Assembly: GCF_030929495.1 (NCBI RefSeq)
Contig: NZ_JAVFWN010000001.1
Span: 62,001 to 126,000 of the forward strand
DNA: 64,000 nt
Direction of reading: 5' to 3'
From: Nocardioides sp. LHD-245
Lineage (GTDB): Bacteria > Actinomycetota > Actinomycetes > Propionibacteriales > Nocardioidaceae
A program made the translations under genes and the position numbers. The first letter of the stretch is position 1. Every line of letters begins with the position of its first letter. Below the pieces are notes generated by a model that was not told the DNA's origin, did not search any database, and worked only from the letters and a program-made list of their open reading frames with translations. Below are positions 58,248 through 64,000 of the stretch, in pieces.

Positions 58248-59768
58248 TCACCAGGCCGCGACCACCGTCTCCGGGACGTAGCCGTGGCGCACCCGCTGGG
58301 GGTGGTTGCCGACGGGGAGGTAGGCGAGCTCCTCGCGGGTGTCCGTGGACAGGACCGCGACGGCGTCGTTGTCCGACAGGGACACCCAGCAGGTCTCGTC
58401 GAGGCCCTCGGTCGTCCAGTAGGGCTTGCCGTACTCGTGGCCCGTCGTCGTCTCGTCGAAGTACGTCGCCTCGCCGGTCCCGGCATCGATCAGCGCGGCG
58501 TAGCCGTCCATCGTGCCCGCGGCGCACAGGGTCTCGCCGTCCGCGCTGATCGAGAGGCCATGGTGCGCGGAGTCGTTGACGTAGGCCTCGCGGAGCAGGG
58601 TCGGGACCCGGTTCTCGAGCTGGACCACGTCGACCACCGCGCCGGTCGCGGGCTCGTCGACCCCGCCGAGTGTGTAGTCACTGGTGGCGTTGAGGTCGGC
58701 CGCCTCGGTGTCGAAGACGACATAGCCGTGCAGGAAGGAGACCTGGAGGTAGAGCAGGCGGCCGTCCGGGTGCACCGCCACGGGACGGACGGCGCCGCTC
58801 ATGCCGGGATGGCCGGCCTCGGCGAGCTCGTGGGCCAGGTCCCAGCGCTCGAGCACCTCGAAGTCGTCGGCCGCGACGTACTGCAGCCAGCGGTCGCCCT
58901 TGACCGCCTTCTCGAGCTCGGCCCACGGCAGCCGGCCGAGCAGCCGGTCGAGGCCGAGGAGGCTGAGCCCGAGGCGGTTGAGGGGCAGGCCGAGGAGCTC
59001 ACCGTCGCGCGGGTCGAGATCGTCGAGGGGTGTGTAGACGCGTCCGATGGACGCGTGCAGGATCCGCTCGCCGTCCTCGGTGTAGTTGCTCTCGTGGGGC
59101 GTCTCGCCGGAGGGGAAGGTGCGCAGCCGGTCACCGAGCCGGACCACCTTCCCGCCGGCGAGCGTCTCGTCGACCATGGAGTACTCGATGACCTGGCGCT
59201 TCGTCGAGTCGGACACGAGCAGCCGGCGCCCGTCGTTGGAGACCTGCATGTGGTCGGTGCGGAAGCCGTCCATCTGCTGCTCGCGCACGATCGAGTCGGT
59301 CCGCCCGGCCGTCGCCTTGGCGATGTCGATCCACACGACGTCGGCGAAGCTCGGCCGGGACACGGCGAGGTACTTCCCGTCCATGGTCGTGAACATGTCG
59401 TCGACGTACTGGTTGTGGCCCTGGCCCGGCCCGGCGTTGATGGCGAGGTAGAACACGGTCGCGACCGGGTCCTTGAAGATGGCCAGCGTCTCCTGGGTCT
59501 TGTCCGGGATCAGGTCGACCCCGCGCTTGAGGACCTCGAGGGAGCGGGCGTCGACGATGCTCGCGGTGCCGTCCCAGTTGTTGCCGACCCACATGACCGA
59601 ACGGAGCCCGGGGTCGGCCGGGCGAACGGCGATCGGCAGGTCGCGGGCGTCGTCCGGCGGCACCTCGCGCTCGGTGACCCGGACGTCGCCGCAGGCCGCG
59701 AGGGCGGCGACGGCGATGCTGCCGAGGGTGGCGGTGAGGACGCGGGCGATCCGGGAGGGCGTGCGCAT
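58248..59768 (-). CDS. Beta-propeller lipoprotein (YncE-like)
   Basis: A 506-residue lipoprotein. Signal peptide with lipobox AALAAC (Cys26). The rest reads as WD/YVTN-like beta-propeller repeats: VMWVGNNWDGTASIVDARSL, HMQVSNDGRRLLVSDSTKRQ, VRPVAVHPDGRLLYLQVSFL, GLSISADGETLCAAGTMDGY and ALIDAGTGEATYFDET. No enzymatic motif. Such proteins act as binding or scaffold surfaces outside the cell. It is followed on the same strand by the PNP gene, but a link is not evident. Confidence 0.75.
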   Translation of the reverse strand: MRTPSRIARVLTATLGSIAVAALAACGDVRVTEREVPPDDARDLPIAVRPADPGLRSVMWVGNNWDGTASIVDARSLEVLKRGVDLIPDKTQETLAIFKDPVATVFYLAINAGPGQGHNQYVDDMFTTMDGKYLAVSRPSFADVVWIDIAKATAGRTDSIVREQQMDGFRTDHMQVSNDGRRLLVSDSTKRQVIEYSMVDETLAGGKVVRLGDRLRTFPSGETPHESNYTEDGERILHASIGRVYTPLDDLDPRDGELLGLPLNRLGLSLLGLDRLLGRLPWAELEKAVKGDRWLQYVAADDFEVLERWDLAHELAEAGHPGMSGAVRPVAVHPDGRLLYLQVSFLHGYVVFDTEAADLNATSDYTLGGVDEPATGAVVDVVQLENRVPTLLREAYVNDSAHHGLSISADGETLCAAGTMDGYAALIDAGTGEATYFDETTTGHEYGKPYWTTEGLDETCWVSLSDNDAVAVLSTDTREELAYLPVGNHPQRVRHGYVPETVVAAW

Positions 59769-59829
59769 AACGTGACAACGAGTCAGGTTTCGTCGGGGTC
59801 ACGCTCCCCGCGGCAGCGGCGCGGAGGAC

Positions 59830-60282
59830 TCAGAGGCCGGTCGACCGGCAGGCGCGCGAGCGCAGGCCGGTGACATAGTCCGCCGGCGCGTCGGCGGCCT
59901 CCGCGGCGTCGGCCAGCACGCCGAGGTACGACGCCGAGGGCAGTCCGCCCTCGTAGGCGTCGAGCACGTAGGTCCAGGCGACGACCTCGCCGGCCATCGT
60001 GGAGATCCGCACCCTGGTCCGGCGATAGAGCCCCGAGTCGGCCGACTCCCACTGGTCCAGCATCGGCTCGTCCAGCGGGCTGACGTCGTACACGGCGACG
60101 AAGACGGCACTCATCGGGTCGGGCGCGATCGTCGCGAGAGCGCCGTCCCAGCCGTGCTCCTCGCCGCCGAAGGTCAGGCGCCAGCCGGTGAGCCAGCCGG
60201 TGGTCTGGAGCGGCGAGTGCGGGCACCGCTCACCCATGCGCTGGGGGTCGAGGTTGGTGCCGTAGGCGGCGTACGACGTCAC
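59830..60282 (-). CDS. Gamma-glutamylcyclotransferase-like protein
   Basis: A 150-residue AIG2/GGCT fold protein. The substrate loop reads YAAYGTNLDPQRM (usually YGSNL, here Thr for Ser), and the acidic residue of the active site is in LDQWESADSGLYRR, where the family has a Glu before the Gly-Tyr-Arg-Arg-like end. It could form 5-oxoproline from a gamma-glutamyl compound; substrate uncertain. The start is GTG with a TAGCCT hexamer 6 nt upstream. Confidence 0.82.
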   Translation of the reverse strand: MTSYAAYGTNLDPQRMGERCPHSPLQTTGWLTGWRLTFGGEEHGWDGALATIAPDPMSAVFVAVYDVSPLDEPMLDQWESADSGLYRRTRVRISTMAGEVVAWTYVLDAYEGGLPSASYLGVLADAAEAADAPADYVTGLRSRACRSTGL

Positions 60283-60288
60283 GGGCCC

Positions 60289-60294
60289 AGGCTA
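60289..60294 (-). promoter_or_regulatory. -10 hexamer of a leaderless promoter for the cyclotransferase-like gene
   Basis: On the minus strand TAGCCT ends 6 nt before the GTG at 60282. Confidence 0.5.
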
Positions 60295-60353
60295 GTGCGT
60301 CCCGCCGAGTGGAGCCGTCGCCGCAGCGCGACGCCGGCCCGGGGAACGGGCAG

Positions 60354-61187
60354 CTAGACCTTCGCCAGGATCCCGGCGTCGACGGGGAGAGCCACGCCGG
60401 TGACGTAGCGCGCCTCGTCGGAGGCCAGGAAGAGGACCGCGTTGGCGACGTCGCGCGAGTCGACCCAGGGGACCGGGAGGGCGTTGGTCGCGGTGGACAC
60501 GTCGACGATGTCGTCGCGGCCCGGCGCCTCCAGGTCGGGCCGGAACATCCGGAAGATCTCGTCGTTCATGATCATCGGCGTGTCGACCTGCGTGGGATGC
60601 ACGCTGTTGACGCGGATCCAGTGGGGCGCCAGCTCGTTCGCGAAGGTCCGCATCAGGCCCGTCACGCCGTGCTTCGCCGCCACGTAGTGGGCGAGGTTGG
60701 GCGTGCCCTGGAGGCCGGCGGCGGAGCTGGTCAGCACGATCGATCCGCCCCGCCCGCCCGCGACGAGGTGCGGGACGGCCGCCTTGACGGTGTGCCAGGT
60801 GCCGGTGAGGTTGATGTCGATCATCTCCTGCCAGGCAGCCTCGGAGATCTCGTGCCCGGGCGCGTAGCTGGCGATGCCGGCGTTGGCCACCACGATGTCG
60901 AGCCCGCCCAGAGTGTCGATGCCGGCTGCCAGCTCCCGGGCGAGCCGGTCGAAGTCACGGACGTCGACCTGGGCCGCATAGGCCCGGCCGCCGGCCGCCC
61001 GCACCAGCGCACAGGTCTCCTCGAGGTCCTCCGGCGTCGCCATGGGGTAGGTCACCGAGGTGACCGGAGCGCAGATGTCGAAGGCGATGATCGACGCCCC
61101 CTCCTCGGCCAGCCGGACCGCATGGGCGCGGCCCTGGCCGCGGCCGGCGCCGGTGATGAGCGCGATCTTCTGAGCGACACGGCCCAT
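60354..61187 (-). CDS. Mycofactocin-type SDR family oxidoreductase
   Basis: A 277-residue short-chain dehydrogenase. Cofactor loop [20 protein letters not shown], catalytic Ser in [12 protein letters not shown] and YxxxK in HYVAAKHG. The insertion [18 protein letters not shown] after the second beta strand is the mark of the mycofactocin-linked subfamily, which keeps its NAD bound and passes electrons to mycofactocin. The ATG at 61187 has GGAGGAGAAG upstream. It is 53 bp downstream of the synthetase-TetR fusion gene and likely part of the same operon. Substrate unknown, probably an alcohol. Confidence 0.88.
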   Translation of the reverse strand: MGRVAQKIALITGAGRGQGRAHAVRLAEEGASIIAFDICAPVTSVTYPMATPEDLEETCALVRAAGGRAYAAQVDVRDFDRLARELAAGIDTLGGLDIVVANAGIASYAPGHEISEAAWQEMIDINLTGTWHTVKAAVPHLVAGGRGGSIVLTSSAAGLQGTPNLAHYVAAKHGVTGLMRTFANELAPHWIRVNSVHPTQVDTPMIMNDEIFRMFRPDLEAPGRDDIVDVSTATNALPVPWVDSRDVANAVLFLASDEARYVTGVALPVDAGILAKV

Positions 61188-61240
61188 CGTCTTCTCCTCC
61201 TGCGGGTGTTCGGTGGCGCGGGGCGGTGGTGGCTCCGGGG

Positions 61241-63892
61241 TCAGCGGAGCCCGACGATCGCCTCGGCGATCGAGAGGTAGCGGTCGAGCAGCGGGTCGAA
61301 GCTCAACGGCGCGTCCGGGCGATACCAGGTCGCCACGCCGGCGCACATCGAGGCGATCGCGCGCCCCGCGTCGCCGGGATAGGGCGTGTGGAAGACGCCG
61401 GCGCCGACGCCGCGTTCGATGATCTGGTCGAGCAGGGCCTGCAGCTCGTCGCGCCGGTCGAGGTACTTGCGGCGGTTGCCGGACTCGAGGCTCCGCAGCT
61501 CGCTGGTCGACACGATCGCGCCCTTGCGGCGGTAGACGTGGAACAGCAGCATGCTCGACACCAGCGCGTCGAACTGCGCGCGCGGGTCGTCGTCGGCCTG
61601 CGCCACCGCGAAGCGGCTGCGCTCGACCAGCTCGTCGACGATGACCATCATCAGGTCGAAGAGGATGTCCTGCTTCGCCTTGTAGTGGTGATAGATGCCC
61701 GGCACCGACAGGCCGGAGCGGTCGGCGAGCTGACGCGTCGTCGTACCGTGGTAGCCCTTCTCGGCGAACACCTCGAGCGCCGCGGCGAGGACGCGCGGCA
61801 GGTCCTGCTCGTGGTAGATGCGCCAGTCCTCGTAGGTGTCGGTCGGCAGCACCGTCGTGGCGGTCGCGGAGGCGCCGTTGCGCTTGCGGGCGAAGTCGAT
61901 GAGCCACTGGAGGGCGTCGACGTCGTCGACGGCTCCCGTGCTCGTGACCCGGCGCGGGGAGGTGCCCTGGAGCATCCGCTTGACCGGCACCTCCAGACGC
62001 TTGCCGGTGCGGGTGCGGGGCAGCGCGGGGGCGACGATGATCTCGTCCGGGACGTGGCGGCGCGACGTCCGGCCCGCGATCGTCTCCACGATGCGGGTGC
62101 GCAGTACGGCGTCGTCCTTGCCGTCCTCGGTCACCACGAAGAGCGGCATCCAGTAGTCGCCCTCGGCGAGCTCGACGCCGACGACCAGGCTGTCGAGCAC
62201 TTCGGGCAGGGACTCCAGCGCCTCGTAGATCTCGGCGCTGCCCAGGCGCACGCCGTTGCGGTTGAGCGTGGAGTCGGTGCGGCCGTGGATCATGATCGTG
62301 CCGCGCTCGGTGATCGTGATCGAGTCGCCGTGCCGCCACACGCCGGGGAAGACGTCGAAGTACGCATCGCGGTAGCGCTCGCCCTCGGGGTCGTCCCAGA
62401 AGGCGATCGGCATCGACGGCATCGGCTGGGTGATGACCATCTCGCCCGTCTCACCCGCGGGCAGCCGGCTGCCCCGCTCGTCCCACACCTCGAGCGCCAC
62501 GCCGAGCGCGGTTCCGCTGATCTCGCCGTCGTACACGGGGAGGTTCGGGGCGCTGGCGACGAAGATGCCCACGATGTCGGTGCCTCCGCTCATCGAGCCG
62601 ACCTGGAGGTCGCCGCGCACGTGGTCGCGCACCCATTGGTTGCTGCTGGCCGGCAGGACCGAGCCGGTGACGCCGATCAGCTCGAGCCTCGACAGGTCCA
62701 GGTCACGGCCGGGCTCGATCCCTTCGCGCGCGCAGGCCTGGAGGTAGCCCGGGCTGGTGCCGAAGACGGTGACCCCGAGGTCCTGGACGAGGCGCCACAT
62801 CAGCCCGGTGTCCGGGTGGGTCGGGCTGCCGTCGAACAGCACGATCGTCGCTCCGTGGAGGAGTCCGCAGATCTGGGCGTTCCACATCATCCAGTTGGGG
62901 GTGGTGAACCAGAAGAAGACGTCCGCCTCGTCGACGCCCATGTGGAAGCCGGGGGAGACCAGCTGCTCGAGGAGCGCACCGCCGTGCCCGTGCACGATGC
63001 CCTTCGGGCGGCCGGTGGTGCCGGAGGTGAAGAGGACCCACAGCGGGTGGTCGAACGGGACGTCGAGCGGGGCCGCGATCGGCTTGCTGAACCGCTGGAG
63101 CTGCTCCCAGGTGACGTCGCAGGGAGTGGTGCCGTCCCGCGGGAGGCCGCCGGTCTCGACCGAGACGACGAGCGCGTCGACGGGCAGCAGCACCCGCAGC
63201 TCCGCCACGGCCGCGCGGCGGTCCTGCTGCTCGCCCTTGAACAGGTAGCCCGTGCCGGCGATGAAGACCGTCGGGTCCAGCTGGCCGAGCCGGTCCATCG
63301 CGGCGGTCGGCGCGTAGTCCATCCCGGTCTGCGACCACACGGCGCCCAGGGTGGCGGAGGCGAGGAAGGCGACGACCCCCTCGATGCAGTTCGGCAGGTA
63401 GGCGACGATCCGGTCGCCCTGCCCGATCCCTCGGTCGGCCAGCGCCCCGGCGACTGCGGCGACCCGGTCGCGGAGCTGGCCGAAGGTGATCGACTCGCGG
63501 TGGCCGTCGTCGCGGACCAGGATGACGGCCTCCCGCTCGGCGGCGCCGTGCTTGAGCATCTCCCGCGCGAAGTTCAGCGTGGCGCCCTGGAACCAGCGGG
63601 CGCCCGGCATCTCGGAGGAGGAGAGCACCTCGGTGGCCTCGGTGGCGAAGTCGACCCCGAAGTAGCGGGCGACCGCCTCCCAGAAGAGCGCCGGCTCGAC
63701 GGCCGACCAGGCCTGCAGCTCGCGGAAGTCACGCGGGTCGCTCAGGTCGACGATGCCCTCCGTGCCGAGCCAGCGAGCGAAGTCGACCACCCGAGAGCTG
63801 TCGATCTGGGCGTCTGTGGGCAGCCAGGCCGCCTCGACAGTCACGGTTGCGCATCCCCTCTCCATTGCCACATCTGCTCGTGCGCTGGTCAT
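61241..63892 (-). CDS. Acetoacetyl-CoA synthetase-like enzyme fused to a C-terminal TetR regulator
   Basis: A single 883-codon frame. Residues 1 to about 660 form a complete AMP-forming acyl-CoA synthetase of the acetoacetyl-CoA synthetase type: ATP loop [17 protein letters not shown] (about 286-302), [47 protein letters not shown] and the catalytic Lys in [14 protein letters not shown], then the ending [10 protein letters not shown]. After a short linker, about 690-883 is a full TetR regulator with helix-turn-helix [39 protein letters not shown] and a ligand domain. No stop, ribosome site or -10 motif precedes the TetR part; the only plausible internal start is a GTG at 61852. The ATG at 63892 overlaps the upstream permease stop (ATGA); GTG at 63844, with GGAGAGGGGA upstream, is an alternative start. 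Confidence 0.88.
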   Translation of the reverse strand: MTSARADVAMERGCATVTVEAAWLPTDAQIDSSRVVDFARWLGTEGIVDLSDPRDFRELQAWSAVEPALFWEAVARYFGVDFATEATEVLSSSEMPGARWFQGATLNFAREMLKHGAAEREAVILVRDDGHRESITFGQLRDRVAAVAGALADRGIGQGDRIVAYLPNCIEGVVAFLASATLGAVWSQTGMDYAPTAAMDRLGQLDPTVFIAGTGYLFKGEQQDRRAAVAELRVLLPVDALVVSVETGGLPRDGTTPCDVTWEQLQRFSKPIAAPLDVPFDHPLWVLFTSGTTGRPKGIVHGHGGALLEQLVSPGFHMGVDEADVFFWFTTPNWMMWNAQICGLLHGATIVLFDGSPTHPDTGLMWRLVQDLGVTVFGTSPGYLQACAREGIEPGRDLDLSRLELIGVTGSVLPASSNQWVRDHVRGDLQVGSMSGGTDIVGIFVASAPNLPVYDGEISGTALGVALEVWDERGSRLPAGETGEMVITQPMPSMPIAFWDDPEGERYRDAYFDVFPGVWRHGDSITITERGTIMIHGRTDSTLNRNGVRLGSAEIYEALESLPEVLDSLVVGVELAEGDYWMPLFVVTEDGKDDAVLRTRIVETIAGRTSRRHVPDEIIVAPALPRTRTGKRLEVPVKRMLQGTSPRRVTSTGAVDDVDALQWLIDFARKRNGASATATTVLPTDTYEDWRIYHEQDLPRVLAAALEVFAEKGYHGTTTRQLADRSGLSVPGIYHHYKAKQDILFDLMMVIVDELVERSRFAVAQADDDPRAQFDALVSSMLLFHVYRRKGAIVSTSELRSLESGNRRKYLDRRDELQALLDQIIERGVGAGVFHTPYPGDAGRAIASMCAGVATWYRPDAPLSFDPLLDRYLSIAEAIVGLR

Positions 63893-64000
63893 CGGCGGTT
63901 CGGCAGCAGTGACCCGCGGGTGATCACGACGTCGATCGCAACAGCAAGGATAAGGACCCCGCCGGTCGCGAAGCTCTGCACTTCGGTGGACATGCCCAGG
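63889..64000 (-). CDS. Sugar-type ABC transporter permease, C-terminal end only
   Basis: The last 37 codons of a gene that enters from the right edge. The tail LGMSTEVQSFATGGVLILAV followed by a short polar end (RGSLLPNRR) is the usual last helix of RbsC-like permeases. The stop at 63889-63891 overlaps the start of the fusion gene by 4 bp, so transporter, fusion gene and SDR are probably one operon. Confidence 0.7.
   Translation of the reverse strand, partial: LGMSTEVQSFATGGVLILAVAIDVVITRGSLLPNRR

Noticed and set aside
61241-61852. Separate TetR gene starting inside the fusion frame
   Set aside because: The only plausible internal start is a GTG at 61852 with no ribosome site and no TANNNT hexamer at the usual distance, and the frame is unbroken. 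Fusion is the simpler reading, though still to be tested.

Overview
The window is very GC-rich DNA with dense, mostly 4-bp-overlapping genes, GTG starts, many start codons lying 6-7 nt after a TANNNT hexamer (leaderless-transcript pattern), HtaA heme proteins, iron boxes of the DtxR/IdeR type, DUF222/HNH proteins and a mycofactocin-type dehydrogenase. Together these point to an actinomycete, most likely of the Nocardioides/Nocardioidaceae kind; the genus assignment is inference. I see no rRNA, tRNA, CRISPR array, phage block or complete insertion sequence.

Layout. 1-494: truncated DUF222 protein. 673-8948: respiratory nitrate reductase operon narK-narG-narH-narJ-narI plus a small cupin, with a DosR/DevR-like box upstream. 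8911-10349: a Uma2 nuclease gene with a probable frameshift and a secreted Ig-like protein. 10376-14397: a molybdenum-hydroxylase maturation cluster (MocA-like, small membrane protein, CoxD-like AAA+, CoxE-like VWA, XdhC) without structural genes; the xdhC gene carries an in-frame 63-bp palindromic insertion. 14430-19325: GAF regulator, then an ABC exporter and a NarL-type two-component system in one run. 19333-24697: catabolic genes (amidohydrolase, SDR, flavin-dependent oxidoreductase, CoA-transferase, MaoC-type hydratase) around a LysR regulator. 24771-28310: adenosine deaminase, a C39-like protein, a uridine-kinase-like protein and a membrane dipeptidase. 28404-33859: a second DUF222/HNH protein, an Imm5-like protein and a deoC-aldehyde dehydrogenase operon. 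33883-40007: housekeeping-type genes (PH-domain protein, FKBP lipoprotein, phosphohexomutase, MerR-controlled aldo/keto reductase, VanZ, heme oxygenase).

40145-52903 is the most specialised region, a heme-acquisition island. A six-gene minus-strand operon (hmuT-hmuU-hmuV, a secreted Ig-like membrane-anchored protein and two HtaA proteins) has 4-bp overlaps at all five junctions. It is divergent from a neocarzinostatin-like secreted protein and a 1206-residue HtaA/Ig protein on the plus strand. The 400-bp divergent region has two good DtxR/IdeR-type boxes, a long inverted repeat around the plus promoter and a structured leader of about 205 nt. Heme oxygenase and its TetR neighbour, just past the operon terminator, would release the iron from imported heme. 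The surface proteins would pass heme to HmuT, and HmuUV would import it.

52881-60282: WYL regulator divergent from a DrrAB-type ABC exporter, an intact Uma2 gene, a DUF2332 protein, purine nucleoside phosphorylase, a beta-propeller lipoprotein and a gamma-glutamylcyclotransferase-like protein. 60354-64000: a sugar-type ABC permease C-terminus, a striking single-frame fusion of an acetoacetyl-CoA-synthetase-like enzyme to a complete TetR regulator, and a mycofactocin-type SDR in one operon. The fusion, the palindromic insertion in xdhC and the leader/operator region of the heme island are the observations most worth following up.
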